A DNA stretch of 64,000 nt, taken from assembly GCF_014196615.1 (NCBI RefSeq), contig NZ_JACIDY010000007.1:124001-188000 (forward strand), written 5' to 3'. Source of the DNA: Novosphingobium fluoreni (GTDB lineage Bacteria > Pseudomonadota > Alphaproteobacteria > Sphingomonadales > Sphingomonadaceae). Positions 17,798-27,494 of the stretch are shown here, one piece after another. Positions within the stretch are counted from its first letter, which is position 1, and the number at the start of each line of letters is the position of its first letter. The notes under the pieces were generated by a model. It did no database searches, was not told the origin of the DNA, and saw only the letters and a list, made by a program, of their open reading frames with translations. A program made the translations under genes and the position numbers.

Positions 17798-18619
17798 CTA
17801 CCGAACTCGCTTTAGAAACAATCCGCTCTCGCGCTTTTCTGTCACGAAATTTGGCAAGGACTTCACCAAATCAGCCAGTCGCGAGAAGCCGTAGCTGCGC
17901 GCGTCGAAGCTAGACCTGTTTGCCGCACGCTGACCGACTTCCGAAAGGCTGGCAAAACCCTGTTCGTCGCGCTTGCTGGCGCGCCAGGCTTGGGCGAGGA
18001 GCTTGATCAATTCATCGTCGACTTCCGGTTTCGAGCGTGGCTTGACGGCGGCCGGCTTCTCACCCGCCGACGGGGCCTGCGTCATCGCGCTTTCGGACCG
18101 CTTCGTGATGGCAGGCTTGGCCTCAGCAGGTGCCCGGATCGCTGGCGGCAGAATAAGTTCGTCCTCCTCATCGTCCGCCATCGCATCCAGATCGATGAAC
18201 CGCGTGCAGGCCTCGCGGAACGCCTCGGGCGTCCTCGACGTGCCAAAGCCATAGACCGGCGTGCCGTTCTGGCGGATGCGCATGGCCAAGGGCATGAAGT
18301 CGCTATCGCTGGACATGATGCCGAACCCTTCCACGCGCCCACCGTAAAGCAAGTCCATCGCATCGATCGTCATCTTCATGTCGGTGGCGTTCTTCCCTTT
18401 GGTGAGGTCGAACTGCTGCTGCGGCTCCAGCGCGTAGCGGTGCATCAGCTTGGACCAGCCCTTCAGGCCCGGCTTGCTCCAGTTGCCGTAGATGCGCCGG
18501 ACATTCACCGTGCCCAGATCGCCCAGGATCGTCAGCGCGGCGTCGATCGTGGCGGGGGAGGCGTTATCCGCGTCGATCAGCAGAGCGATATTGCGGCTTT
18601 CGGCGTGGCGATCGGGCAT
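17798..18619 (-). CDS. NYN-domain protein with C-terminal OST-HTH/LOTUS domain
   Basis: The N-terminal NYN (PIN-like ribonuclease, LabA/DUF88) domain shows ALLIDADNASPATI, GKNATDMKMTIDAMDLL and IMSSDSDFMPLAMRIRQNG, giving the four acidic residues of the metal site. A low-complexity linker follows (about 160-200). The C-terminal part VDDELIKLLAQAW...SFDARSYGFSRLADLVKSL fits the OST-HTH/LOTUS fold that binds RNA. An RNase acting on structured RNA is the family expectation; targets are unknown. I start at ATG 18619 because AGGGAG lies about nine bases upstream; a GTG at 18637 is the alternative. The length is 273 aa. Confidence 0.88.
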   Translation of the reverse strand: MPDRHAESRNIALLIDADNASPATIDAALTILGDLGTVNVRRIYGNWSKPGLKGWSKLMHRYALEPQQQFDLTKGKNATDMKMTIDAMDLLYGGRVEGFGIMSSDSDFMPLAMRIRQNGTPVYGFGTSRTPEAFREACTRFIDLDAMADDEEDELILPPAIRAPAEAKPAITKRSESAMTQAPSAGEKPAAVKPRSKPEVDDELIKLLAQAWRASKRDEQGFASLSEVGQRAANRSSFDARSYGFSRLADLVKSLPNFVTEKRESGLFLKRVR

Positions 18620-18775
18620 GCGAGAAGCTCCCTGCACTGTGGCGTCGATAGGAAACGCACGGTGTTACGCCGCCGCCGGTCCGTCAAGCTGCGGGGGAGC
18701 TGGATAAGGGCCGCCGCTTGCTTCGCTGCGCCGCACAATCTACTGTTCGGGCAAGAATAGATACAGGATGATCCG

Positions 18776-19621
18776 ATGCAGCGCTTCGAAGGCACCAGCA
18801 ATTATGTCGCCACCGATGACCTGAAGATAGCCGTCAATGCGGCCGTACTGCTGCGCAGGCCTTTGCTGGTGAAGGGAGAGCCAGGCACCGGCAAGACCGT
18901 ACTGGCAGAGCAGATCGCAGAAGCGCTGGGCGCGCCGCTGATCACCTGGAACGTGAAGTCCACCACCAAGGCGCATCAGGGTCTGTATGAATACGATGCG
19001 GTCGCGCGCCTGCGCGATGGCCAGCTGGGTGACGAGCGGGTGCATGACATCGGCAACTATATCCGCAAGGGTAAGCTGTGGGAGGCCTTCACCTCGCCCA
19101 CCCTGCCCGTCCTGCTGATCGATGAAATCGACAAGGCCGACATCGAATTTCCGAACGATCTACTGGCCGAGCTCGATCGCATGGCCTTCGACGTTTACGA
19201 AACGGGCGAACACATCGCGGCGAAGGAACGCCCGATCATCATCATCACCTCGAACAACGAGAAGGACCTGCCCGACGCGTTCCTGCGCCGTTGCTTCTTC
19301 CACTACATCAAGTTCCCGGACCGGGAGACGATGCAGTCTATCATCGATGTGCACTATCCGAATATCCAGAAGACCCTCGTCACCAAGGCGATGCAGATCT
19401 TCTACGAATTGCGGGAAGTGCCGGGCCTGAAGAAGAAGCCGTCCACCAGCGAGCTGCTGGATTGGCTCAAGCTGCTCATGAACGAGGACATGCCGCTGGA
19501 CGTGCTGCAGAACCGCGACGTCAGCAAGGCGATCCCACCGCTGCATGGCGCACTGCTGAAGAACGAGCAGGACGTGATGATGTTCGAGCGGCTAGCCTTC
19601 ATGGCGCGCCGGGGGAACTGA
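18776..19621 (+). CDS. MoxR-family AAA+ ATPase
   Basis: A 281-aa MoxR-type ATPase, usually a chaperone that assembles metal-containing or envelope complexes together with a VWA-domain partner. Walker A is GEPGTGKT near residue 39, Walker B is LLIDEIDKAD near 115, and sensor 1 is IIITSNNEKDLPDAFLRRC. The small helical lid follows. The partner VWA protein is encoded two genes downstream, with a beta-lactamase gene between; the three are spaced by 4 bases each, a tight operon. Confidence 0.95.
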   Translation: MQRFEGTSNYVATDDLKIAVNAAVLLRRPLLVKGEPGTGKTVLAEQIAEALGAPLITWNVKSTTKAHQGLYEYDAVARLRDGQLGDERVHDIGNYIRKGKLWEAFTSPTLPVLLIDEIDKADIEFPNDLLAELDRMAFDVYETGEHIAAKERPIIIITSNNEKDLPDAFLRRCFFHYIKFPDRETMQSIIDVHYPNIQKTLVTKAMQIFYELREVPGLKKKPSTSELLDWLKLLMNEDMPLDVLQNRDVSKAIPPLHGALLKNEQDVMMFERLAFMARRGN

Positions 19622-19625
19622 GGCC

Positions 19626-20495
19626 TTGCGCGGCATCGGCCAGGCGTTTTTGGCGGCAGGCGCAGGATTGCTGTCTTCCGTGGCGGTTGCCGATTCACCG
19701 GCATCGTGGACCACGCCGACCGAACCGTTCCATATCGCCGGCCCGATCTATTACGTCGGCACCGAGGGTATCGGCGTCTACCTCTTGCGCACATCGGCCG
19801 GGCTGATCGTGATCGATTCCGGCCCGAAGGAAGCCGCGCCGATCGTGGAGCGCAACATCGCCAAGCTGGGCCTGAAGGTCAGCGATGTGAAGCTGTTGCT
19901 GGAAACGCACGCGCATTGGGATCACGTTGCCGGAATGGCCAGGCTTAAGCGGGACACCCGCGCACGGTTCCTGGCCAGCGCCGCCGATCGCAAGGCGCTC
20001 GAGAGCGGGTCACCGACCAGCGATACCGATTATGGCGTTGTCCGCTTCGACCCGGTGAAAGTCGATGGGCTGGTAACCGATGGCGCCCCGGTGCGGCTGG
20101 GTGATGTCACGCTCACCCCGCTGCTGACCCCGGGCCACACGCCTGGGTGCACCAGCTGGCTGACCACGGTGCAGGATCAGGGGCGCAACGTGACGGTGTT
20201 CTTTCCCTGCAGTCTCTCCGTGGCGGGCAACAAGTTGTTCGGCAACAAGGGCTTTCCCCAAATCGTGAGCAGCTATCGCAGCACCTTTGCCAAGGTCAGC
20301 CGCGTGAAGGCCGATATCGTGCTGCCGGGTCATCCCGAACTGGCCGACGTGCTGCCGCGTGCCAAGCGTCAGCGCGAGGGTAAGCCGAAAGCATTTGTCG
20401 ATCCGGGCCTGCTGCCGCGCTTTGTCGCCGAATTCCAGGCGGATTTCGACGATGAACTCGCCAAGCAGCGCCGGCAACGCACGAAGGCCCACTGA
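19626..20495 (+). CDS. Subclass B3 metallo-beta-lactamase
   Basis: Periplasmic zinc hydrolase of the B3 class. The signal peptide runs to about residue 22. The active site is complete: HAHWDH (H95, H97, D99, H100), H171 in PGHTPGCTSW, H236 in LPGHPE, and the serine pair of B3 enzymes (S196, S198 in PCSLSVAG). The conserved start YYVGTEGIGVYL is also present. All of this fits a functional carbapenem/cephalosporin-hydrolysing enzyme; activity and substrate range cannot be read from sequence. The start is TTG, four bases after the moxR stop with AGG just before it. The VWA gene begins four bases after its stop. Confidence 0.92.
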   Translation: MRGIGQAFLAAGAGLLSSVAVADSPASWTTPTEPFHIAGPIYYVGTEGIGVYLLRTSAGLIVIDSGPKEAAPIVERNIAKLGLKVSDVKLLLETHAHWDHVAGMARLKRDTRARFLASAADRKALESGSPTSDTDYGVVRFDPVKVDGLVTDGAPVRLGDVTLTPLLTPGHTPGCTSWLTTVQDQGRNVTVFFPCSLSVAGNKLFGNKGFPQIVSSYRSTFAKVSRVKADIVLPGHPELADVLPRAKRQREGKPKAFVDPGLLPRFVAEFQADFDDELAKQRRQRTKAH

Positions 20496-20499
20496 CCTT

Positions 20500-21681
20500 A
20501 TGTTCTTCAACTTCGTGGATGAGCTGCGCGCGGCCGGTATCAAAGCTTCGTTCAAGGAGCACCTGACACTGCTGGAGGCGCTGGACAAGGACGTGATCGA
20601 GCAGACGCCTGAGGCGTTCTACTACCTTTCCCGCGCCACATTCGTGAAGGACGAAGGATTACTGGATCGCTTCGATCAAGTCTTTCAGCGCGTCTTCAAG
20701 GGCGTCCTGTCGGACTATGGCCAGACCCCGGTGGATATCCCGGAAGACTGGTTGAAGCAGATCGCCGAGCGATATTTTACGCCCGAAGAGATGGAGCAGG
20801 TCAAGTCGCTCGGCTCTTGGGAAGAGATCATGGAGACGCTGAAGAAGCGTCTGGAAGAACAGCACGAACGCCATCAAGGCGGCAGCAAATGGATCGGCAC
20901 CAACGGCACTTCTCCGTTCGGCCACTCCGGCTACAACCCAGAAGGCCTCCGTATCGGCGGCCAGAGCAAGAACAGGCGCGCGATCAAGGTCTGGGAGAAG
21001 CGCGAATTCGCCAATCTCGACAATACGAAGGAGTTGGGCACCCGTAACATCAAGGTCGCCCTGCGCCGGCTGCGGCGCTTTGCGCGCGAGGGAGCGGCCG
21101 AAGAGCTGGACTTGCAAGGGACGATCGAAGGCACCGCCAAGCAAGGGTGGCTTGACCTGAAGATGCGGCCCGAACGCCACAACGCGGTGAAAGTGCTGCT
21201 TTTCCTGGACGTCGGCGGCTCGATGGACCCGTTTGTCCAGCTTGTGGAAGAATTGTTCAGCGCCGCAACTGGCGAATTCAAGAATATGGAGTTCTTCTAC
21301 TTCCACAACTGCCTGTACGAAGGCGTTTGGAAGGACAATCGCCGCCGCTGGGCGCAGCGAACCAACACGTGGGATATTCTTCACAAGTACGGCCACGATT
21401 ACAAAGTCATCTTCGTCGGCGATGCGGCGATGAGCCCTTACGAGATCAGCCATCCCGGCGGGTCGGTAGAGCATATGAATCCGGAGCCGGGCGCCTTGTG
21501 GATGCAGTGCGTGGTGCAGACTTATCCCGCCACGGTCTGGCTGAACCCCACGGCCGAGAACGAGTGGAAATATACGACTTCCACCACCATGATGCGCGAA
21601 CTGGTGAACGGTGCGATGTATCCGCTGACGCTCGGCGGCCTGGAATCAGCCATGAGGGAACTGACGCGCAAGAAGAGCTGA
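20500..21681 (+). CDS. CoxE-like VWA-domain protein
   Basis: A 393-aa protein starting MFFNFVDELRAAGIK (ATG 20500). The N-terminal half is the helical CoxE region; the C-terminal half has a von Willebrand A fold with MIDAS motif DVGGSMD (DxGxS) around residue 242. CoxE/VWA proteins work with MoxR ATPases to mature other protein complexes, for example CO dehydrogenase in the Cox case; the client here is not known. No cox genes are nearby. It closes the operon moxR-B3 lactamase-VWA. Confidence 0.93.
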   Translation: MFFNFVDELRAAGIKASFKEHLTLLEALDKDVIEQTPEAFYYLSRATFVKDEGLLDRFDQVFQRVFKGVLSDYGQTPVDIPEDWLKQIAERYFTPEEMEQVKSLGSWEEIMETLKKRLEEQHERHQGGSKWIGTNGTSPFGHSGYNPEGLRIGGQSKNRRAIKVWEKREFANLDNTKELGTRNIKVALRRLRRFAREGAAEELDLQGTIEGTAKQGWLDLKMRPERHNAVKVLLFLDVGGSMDPFVQLVEELFSAATGEFKNMEFFYFHNCLYEGVWKDNRRRWAQRTNTWDILHKYGHDYKVIFVGDAAMSPYEISHPGGSVEHMNPEPGALWMQCVVQTYPATVWLNPTAENEWKYTTSTTMMRELVNGAMYPLTLGGLESAMRELTRKKS

Positions 21682-21762
21682 CCCGGCGATCTGCTCCACA
21701 TTGAGAAGCCTTCCACGGGAAACGGTGGCGACTCGCTCGGCAAGCGCCTAGGGGCTTCGCGC

Positions 21763-22566
21763 ATGGACCGGCAACTGCTCATCATCTGCCTGCTGACGGC
21801 TGCGATCAACCTCATCGGTACGCTGGCCTATTCGGCGCGCATCGCCGGGGTGCGCACGCGGCGGATCGCCATGAGCTTCGCGCTGTTCAACATCCTGGTG
21901 CTGGTTTCCCGCACATCGAACAGCTTCCTGGGCCCATTCCTCGCAAAGCGGATCGAGAGCCGCCTGGCGTCAGGTGGCGGCGAGGCGCTGCTGGGTGATT
22001 TCAGGCTCGTATTGGCCTCAGCATCGATCGCGGTGTTCTTGGGCATTCTGCTGGTGCCCACCGGGCAGCGCTTGTTCGCGGCGGGGATCAAGCACTTTCA
22101 AGTCCATCGCTCCACCGGCCGGCTGGTCATGCGCCTCGCCTCCCCGGCAGGCGTTCGCGCCGTGCGGCAATCGATCAGACTGCCGTCCCTTACGCATTTG
22201 CGCGGGTTCACCAAGGACCGGGGCGTGGGTTGGGGCGTCCTTCTGGCGAACTGTTTGGCGCAGGCCCTGATCGTCGTCGGCGTCCTCGCTTCGCTTTACG
22301 CCGGGTTCCTGAACCCGGAGTACCGGGTGACGGCCTCCCAGCTTTCCGCTGTCGTCAACGGTTTCGCCACGATCCTGTTGTTCGCGCTGATCGACCCGCA
22401 ATTGTCGGTGATGACCGACGACGTGGTGGAAGGCCGCATCGGTGAAGCCCGCTTTCGTCGCACCATCGTGTGGATATCTATCAGCCGTCTCGTTGGCACC
22501 TTGTTGGCACAGGCATTGTTCGTGCCATCCGCCAATGCGGTGGCTTGGATCGCCAACTACGTCTGA
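21763..22566 (+). CDS. amj: Amj-type lipid II flippase
   Basis: A 267-aa polytopic membrane protein of the Amj (DUF2837) family. Amj of Bacillus subtilis moves lipid II across the membrane in place of MurJ. The signature block is clear: LIGTLAYSARIAGVRTRRIA (20-39 in part) and SFALFNILVLVSRTSNSFLGP. About six hydrophobic segments follow. It lies 81 bases after the moxR operon on the same strand and faces the convergent namZ-like gene. Family membership is strong; flippase function in this organism is inferred and it probably coexists with MurJ. Confidence 0.88.
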   Translation: MDRQLLIICLLTAAINLIGTLAYSARIAGVRTRRIAMSFALFNILVLVSRTSNSFLGPFLAKRIESRLASGGGEALLGDFRLVLASASIAVFLGILLVPTGQRLFAAGIKHFQVHRSTGRLVMRLASPAGVRAVRQSIRLPSLTHLRGFTKDRGVGWGVLLANCLAQALIVVGVLASLYAGFLNPEYRVTASQLSAVVNGFATILLFALIDPQLSVMTDDVVEGRIGEARFRRTIVWISISRLVGTLLAQALFVPSANAVAWIANYV

Positions 22567-22599
22567 TCCGCGCCGATCGGGTCCGGCGCAATCGGACGG

Positions 22600-23799
22600 T
22601 CAATAGAGCAGTAGATCGCGCACTTCGTCACGCCAGGCGGCTTCATCCCGGGTGGCCAGCCGATCCAGGTCGTCCGGTGCCGCCGCCGCATCGTCCACCC
22701 ATTCCCGCAAGGCCGGGCCACCGTTGATGACGTCGATCGCTAGCCGGTCAAACTCGTACTCATATGGGAAATCCCGCCAGATCGGATAATCGGGGTAAAG
22801 CCGCCGGATCGCCTTGAAGGCCAAGGCCTGCAAGCGCCAGGGCCGGAACCCTTGGTGATCGTAAAAGCCTCCCTCCGCATGGATCATCAACGCGTTGCAG
22901 AGCGTCTTCTGGTGCTTGTGGAAGGTCGGTTCGAACCAGCATTCCCGCAGGGCGCAGCCGCTCAGCCACGCCGGCGAAATCGCTTGCATCTCGGCAAGGA
23001 CTGCGCTGGCCGACACATCGGGCGCACCGAACAGCACTTCGAGCGGGCGGGTCGTGCCGCGCCCTTCGGACAGCGTCGTCCCCTCCAGCATGACGGTGCC
23101 GGCATAGGCGCGCGCCATGTTGAGGTTGGCGGCGTTGGGGCTGGGATTGATCCACAGCCGGTCCTGCGGCCAGCCAAAGCCTGGCGCTTCGTTCAGACGC
23201 CAGCCGTCCATGCCGATCACGCGGTAATCGACATCCAGGTTGAAATGCCGGACGAACCAGTGCCCCATCTCACCCAAAGTCAGCCCGTGGCGCATCGGCA
23301 TCGGCCCGGCGCCCACGAAGCTCTCGAAACCGGGAAGCAAGGTCGTACCCTCGATGGGGCGACCGGCGGGATTGGGGCGATCCAGCACCCACACCGCCTT
23401 CCCGGTGCCGGACGCGGCCTCCAAGAGATAGAGCAGCGTCGTGACGAAGGTGTATATCCGGCAGCCCAGGTCCTGCAGGTCGAACAGGAACACGTCTGCG
23501 CTGTCCATCATGCGCGCCGAGGGCCTGCGCACTTCGCCATAGAGGCTGAACACCGGAATGCCGTAGATCGGATCGAGGGCATCGGCCGTCTCGACCATGT
23601 TGTCCTGCTTGTCCCCCTTGAGCCCGTGCTGAGGGCCAAAGGCCGACGTCACGTTCACACCCGCCGCGATCAATGCGTCCAACGAGTGTTGCAGCGACTG
23701 GGTGACGGAGGCGGGGTGCGCAACCAGGGCGACACGGCGGCCTTCCAGCGGTGCCCGCAAGGCCGCATCGGCGAGCAGGCGATCGATCCCGAACTTCAT
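22600..23799 (-). CDS. NamZ-like exo-beta-N-acetylmuramidase (DUF1343)
   Basis: A 399-aa protein of the DUF1343/GH171 family. The characterised member NamZ of B. subtilis removes terminal MurNAc from peptidoglycan fragments. Landmarks are VALVAHPASVT, the SAFGPQHGLKGDKQDNM block, DLQDLGCRIYTF, DRPNPAGRPIEG, and EGTTLSEGRGTTRP. I see no signal peptide from ATG 23799 (MKFGIDRLL), so a cytoplasmic recycling role is possible; the family also has secreted members. Its ATG overlaps the upstream DOMON-like stop by four bases. Confidence 0.9.
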   Translation of the reverse strand: MKFGIDRLLADAALRAPLEGRRVALVAHPASVTQSLQHSLDALIAAGVNVTSAFGPQHGLKGDKQDNMVETADALDPIYGIPVFSLYGEVRRPSARMMDSADVFLFDLQDLGCRIYTFVTTLLYLLEAASGTGKAVWVLDRPNPAGRPIEGTTLLPGFESFVGAGPMPMRHGLTLGEMGHWFVRHFNLDVDYRVIGMDGWRLNEAPGFGWPQDRLWINPSPNAANLNMARAYAGTVMLEGTTLSEGRGTTRPLEVLFGAPDVSASAVLAEMQAISPAWLSGCALRECWFEPTFHKHQKTLCNALMIHAEGGFYDHQGFRPWRLQALAFKAIRRLYPDYPIWRDFPYEYEFDRLAIDVINGGPALREWVDDAAAAPDDLDRLATRDEAAWRDEVRDLLLY

Positions 23800-24440
23800 G
23801 CCTGGTTCGCTGCCGCAAGCGCGCCGGTGAAGCAAGCCGCATCGTGGAAATCGGGCTTGCCCTCACCATGATCGAATGCCCAGAACGACTTCACGCCGCC
23901 CTCCTCCTCGATCACTGCGGTCATGCCATATCGCCACGGCGCAGGCGGAAGCGCGGCGGCGGGAACGGCGGCGTCGAAGATCGCCAGCGCCTCTCCTTTT
24001 CGCATCGTACATGTGGGCTCACGCGGAAACGCTCGTTCGGTCATCCCCTCGCGATAGGCCGAGAAATCGTAGGCGTTCCATCGCTCCGAGGGGGACAGGT
24101 TCAGCTCGGTATAGCCGCCCCCTTCCGACGGTTGCACAAACAGTTCGAAGCAGGTCGTCTGCCAAAGACCATCCGCTCGCCCTTTCCCGGCGAATGATGG
24201 CACGATCAGCTTCTGCGCCCCCTCGATACGCCAGCGAAGCCGCAGCCAATCTCCATCCCAAGTCAGCCTTGCGGTGATCTCCCGCACGGTCACAGCCGGA
24301 AAATCGCGATGGGGTATCAAGCTGTGCGGCTGCACGGTGGCGTCTCCATTTTCCAAAACCAGCCTTTCAGGCCCGGCATGGTGGTTCCACCCCGGCCAAA
24401 AATGCTTTACGCGCGCCTCCGCTATGGAAGGCACCGGCAT
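23796..24440 (-). CDS. DOMON-like domain protein
   Basis: A 214-aa protein with an immunoglobulin-like beta fold of the DOMON-like/CBM9 type, which binds sugars or heme in other proteins. The visible core is [35 protein letters not shown], and [24 protein letters not shown]. No signal peptide is apparent, so cytoplasmic. It is translationally coupled to the downstream namZ-like gene, so a role in handling a cell-wall sugar is a reasonable guess. The start is uncertain: ATG 24440 and ATG 24449 both overlap the divergent tyrS start. Confidence 0.78.
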   Translation of the reverse strand: MPVPSIAEARVKHFWPGWNHHAGPERLVLENGDATVQPHSLIPHRDFPAVTVREITARLTWDGDWLRLRWRIEGAQKLIVPSFAGKGRADGLWQTTCFELFVQPSEGGGYTELNLSPSERWNAYDFSAYREGMTERAFPREPTCTMRKGEALAIFDAAVPAAALPPAPWRYGMTAVIEEEGGVKSFWAFDHGEGKPDFHDAACFTGALAAANQA

Positions 24441-25665
24441 GACGTACAACTCAACCCTGCTCCGCCTGCTCGAAGAGCGTGGCTACATTCACCAGCTGAC
24501 CGACGCCCAGGGCCTCGACGCGCTGGCGGACAAGCAGGTGGTCCCCGGCTATATCGGCTTCGATCCCACCGCGCCATCGCTGCACGTGGGGCATCTGGTT
24601 TCGATCATGATGCTGCGCCAGTTGCAGCGCGCCGGGCATAAGCCGATCGTGGTCATGGGCGGTGGCACCGGCAAGATCGGCGATCCCAGCTTCAAGGACG
24701 AAGCGCGCAAGCTGCTAACCGAAGATCTGATCAAGCAGAACGTCGCCTCGATCCGCCGCGTGTTCGAGCGTTTCCTGACGTTCGGGGACGGCCCCAGCGA
24801 CGCGATCATGGTCGACAATGCGGACTGGCTGGACAAGCTGGAGTACATCCCGTTCCTGCGCGATATCGGTCAGCATTTCTCGATCAACCGGATGCTCAGC
24901 TTTGATTCGGTGAAGCTGCGTCTGGATCGGGAACAGTCGCTCAGCTTCCTGGAATTTAACTATATGATCCTCCAGGCCTATGATTTCCTGGAGCTGTCCC
25001 GCCGCGTCGGTTGCCGCCTGCAGATGGGCGGATCGGACCAGTGGGGCAACATCGTCAACGGTGTGGAGCTGTCCCGCCGCGTCGACGGTACGCAGGTGTT
25101 CGGGCTGACGACGCCGCTCCTCACCAACGCCGACGGCACCAAGATGGGCAAGACGGTGGGCGGCGCGGTCTGGCTCAACGAAGACCAGCTGTCCAACTTC
25201 GATTACTGGCAATTCTGGCGCAACACCGACGACCGCGATGTCGGCAAGCGCCTGCGTCTGTTCACCGACTTGCCGATGGACGAGATCGTCCGGCTGGAGG
25301 CGCTGGAAGGCAACGCGATCAACGAAGCGAAGATCGCCCTCGCCAACGCGGCGACGACGCTCTGTAGGGGCGAGGATGCCGCGCGGGCGGCCGAGGATAC
25401 CGCCAAGGCCACATTCGCGGGCGGCGGCGTCGGCGCGGATTTGCCAACGATCGATGTCCCTGCCGAGGGCATCCGCATCGTCGCCGCCTGCACCGATCTG
25501 GGCTTCACCGCCTCGAACGGAGAGGCGAAGCGCAAGATCGCCGAAGGTGCGGTGAAGCTTGACGACGAGGTTGTGACCGATCCCAACCTCATGATCGTTA
25601 TCGCGCCGGGGGCTACGCGCAAGCTCAGTCTCGGCCGCAAGAAGCATGGAGTGCTGCGCGCGTAA
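24439..25665 (+). CDS. tyrS: Tyrosyl-tRNA synthetase
   Basis: Class I aminoacyl-tRNA synthetase charging tRNA-Tyr. A 408-aa protein from ATG 24439, preceded by GGAAGG. The HIGH-type signature is SLHVGHLVS, the KMSKS-type loop is TKMGKTVGG, and the specificity region [11 protein letters not shown] is present. A C-terminal S4 RNA-binding domain (about 345-408) ends [16 protein letters not shown]. It stands alone, divergent from the DOMON-like gene. Confidence 0.98.
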   Translation: MTYNSTLLRLLEERGYIHQLTDAQGLDALADKQVVPGYIGFDPTAPSLHVGHLVSIMMLRQLQRAGHKPIVVMGGGTGKIGDPSFKDEARKLLTEDLIKQNVASIRRVFERFLTFGDGPSDAIMVDNADWLDKLEYIPFLRDIGQHFSINRMLSFDSVKLRLDREQSLSFLEFNYMILQAYDFLELSRRVGCRLQMGGSDQWGNIVNGVELSRRVDGTQVFGLTTPLLTNADGTKMGKTVGGAVWLNEDQLSNFDYWQFWRNTDDRDVGKRLRLFTDLPMDEIVRLEALEGNAINEAKIALANAATTLCRGEDAARAAEDTAKATFAGGGVGADLPTIDVPAEGIRIVAACTDLGFTASNGEAKRKIAEGAVKLDDEVVTDPNLMIVIAPGATRKLSLGRKKHGVLRA

Positions 25666-25785
25666 CGGCCTACGTACTTCTGCTTAAAGCTTTACATGAA
25701 CAGGATTTAACGCCGCCGCTTCATGGTTTGTTTGCCACTCTCGTGCATGACGTTTTCTGGATCGCAACGTCGAGGATGAGACGAA

Positions 25786-26124
25786 ATGAGTGCTGGCGCG
25801 CAACTGACAGTGACCGACAAGCGCCGCGCCGCGCGCCATCCGGCTGATTTCAAGGTCATGGCCGAGCACCGGCGCCTGGGCGATGTCCATATGCACATCG
25901 TCAACATCTCGGCGCAGGGTTTCATGGCCCAGGATCTGACCGACATGGAGCGGGGAGAGCGCGTCGTGATGCGCCTGCCGGTGGTAGGGCGCATAGAAGC
26001 GCATCTGATCTGGTCACATGAAGGGCGCGCCGGCTTCCAGTTCGAACGGATCATCCGCATCGATGACTTCACCAAACTGGTCGACGCGTTGCAGCCCAAC
26101 CCCCGGCTACGCCCCAAGCGCTGA
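25786..26124 (+). CDS. PilZ-domain protein (c-di-GMP receptor)
   Basis: A 112-aa single-domain PilZ protein. It has both c-di-GMP contacts: the RxxxR switch (RRAAR near residue 13) and the NxSxxG motif (NISAQGF, about 40-46), followed by the beta barrel with GRIEAHLIWSHEGRAGFQF. No output domain is attached, so it must act by binding a partner. It is monocistronic with a GAGGATGAG ribosome region; the gap to tyrS (120 bases) holds no recognised element. Confidence 0.9.
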   Translation: MSAGAQLTVTDKRRAARHPADFKVMAEHRRLGDVHMHIVNISAQGFMAQDLTDMERGERVVMRLPVVGRIEAHLIWSHEGRAGFQFERIIRIDDFTKLVDALQPNPRLRPKR

Positions 26125-26210
26125 GAAAGCAGCTGGTCGCTCGCTAAGTAGAAGCGGCGATTCAAAGTGATCCTGACCGGTACAGATTGGCGAATCGCAT
26201 CCGGGGTGCC

Positions 26211-27494
26211 ATGGGCCCGACGGTGAGCGATCCCACCACCCCACTCGCCATTCCCGATTTCCGCAGGTTCTGGCTGGCGCGCTTCGCCTCCGTCATCGCC
26301 ACCAACGGGGTGGTCGTGATCATTGGCTACCAGCTCTACGATGTGGCGCGCGCGGAATATGCCATGTCGATTTCCGACGCGGCGTTCCAGCTTGGTCTGC
26401 TGGGCCTGGCGCAGTTTATCCCGATCCTGCTTCTGACGCCGATCGCGGGAGTCGTCGCGGATCGCTTCGATCGTCGTAATGTCGCGGGCTTCTCGATGTG
26501 CATCGACTTGTGCATCGCGCTGGGGCTGGGGACCGTGACAGCTCTGGACATTCGCAGCCTGCCCGTGCTCTTCGGTTTCGCCGCCCTTCACGGTGCGGTC
26601 CGCGTGTTCCAGGGTCCGGCCCTGAGCGCCATCGCACCCAACATCGTCCCCGCCGCGCTTATCCCCAGGGCCATCGCGCTGAACTCTATCGCATGGCAAG
26701 CCGGCGCGGTGATCGGCCCGGCGAGCTTCGGGTTCCTATTCGGCTCTTCCCATGCCCTGCCCTATTGGACATCGACGGTGCTGTTGCTGATCGCCGCCAC
26801 CAGCCTTCTTTCGATCCGAAGCCTGCCGCCACCGCCGCCAGAGGCCCGCCGGGCCCATCCGTTCCAGCAGATCAAGGGAGGTTTCCAGTTCGTCTGGAAC
26901 GACCGGTTCCTGCTCGGCTGCATCACGCTGGATCTGTTCGCGGTGATCTTCGGCGGAGCGACGGCGCTCTTCCCGGTCTTTGCGCGCGACGTGCTGCATG
27001 TCGGGCCGGAAGGCCTGGGCCAGATGCGCGCCGCTCCCGCCGTAGGAGCCGCGATCGTCGCCCTCACCCTCTCGTTCCGACCGCTGGAGCACAACGTCGG
27101 GGTCAAGATGCTGCTGGCCGTCGTCGTCTATGGCGCGGCGACGATCGCCTTCGCCTTTTCGCGGCACTTTCCCACCTCGCTCGGCTTCCTGGTGATTCTG
27201 GGCGCGGCGGACATGGTTTCGGTCTTCATCCGAACCTCGCTGATCCAGCTCAATACGCCGGACGACATGCGAGGGCGCGTTTCCGCTACCTCGGGTCTGG
27301 CGATTTCAGCTTCCAACGAACTGGGCGAGATGCAGTCCGGCGTCGCCGCCGCGCTGCTGGGAGCGACGGGAGCGGTTGTCTTCGGCGGCGGGGCTGCCAT
27401 ATTCGTCACCGTGTTATGGTCCAAGCTCTTTCCAGAAATCCGCCGCGCCCGAACGTTCGCGCCTCAATACAGACATAGGGATACTGCTCCATGA
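26211..27494 (+). CDS. MFS transporter (enterobactin-exporter-like)
   Basis: A twelve-helix major facilitator of the MFS_3/EntS-like group, about 427 aa. The N-terminal half opens [20 protein letters not shown] and contains the MFS loop motif [15 protein letters not shown] between helices 2 and 3; the second half has [12 protein letters not shown]. Substrate unknown; relatives export siderophores or drugs. I chose ATG 26211; a TTG at 26187 and a GTG at 26223 are alternatives. Its stop overlaps the cysK ATG (ATGA), and cysK overlaps the hydrolase gene, so all three are coupled. Confidence 0.88.
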   Translation: MGPTVSDPTTPLAIPDFRRFWLARFASVIATNGVVVIIGYQLYDVARAEYAMSISDAAFQLGLLGLAQFIPILLLTPIAGVVADRFDRRNVAGFSMCIDLCIALGLGTVTALDIRSLPVLFGFAALHGAVRVFQGPALSAIAPNIVPAALIPRAIALNSIAWQAGAVIGPASFGFLFGSSHALPYWTSTVLLLIAATSLLSIRSLPPPPPEARRAHPFQQIKGGFQFVWNDRFLLGCITLDLFAVIFGGATALFPVFARDVLHVGPEGLGQMRAAPAVGAAIVALTLSFRPLEHNVGVKMLLAVVVYGAATIAFAFSRHFPTSLGFLVILGAADMVSVFIRTSLIQLNTPDDMRGRVSATSGLAISASNELGEMQSGVAAALLGATGAVVFGGGAAIFVTVLWSKLFPEIRRARTFAPQYRHRDTAP

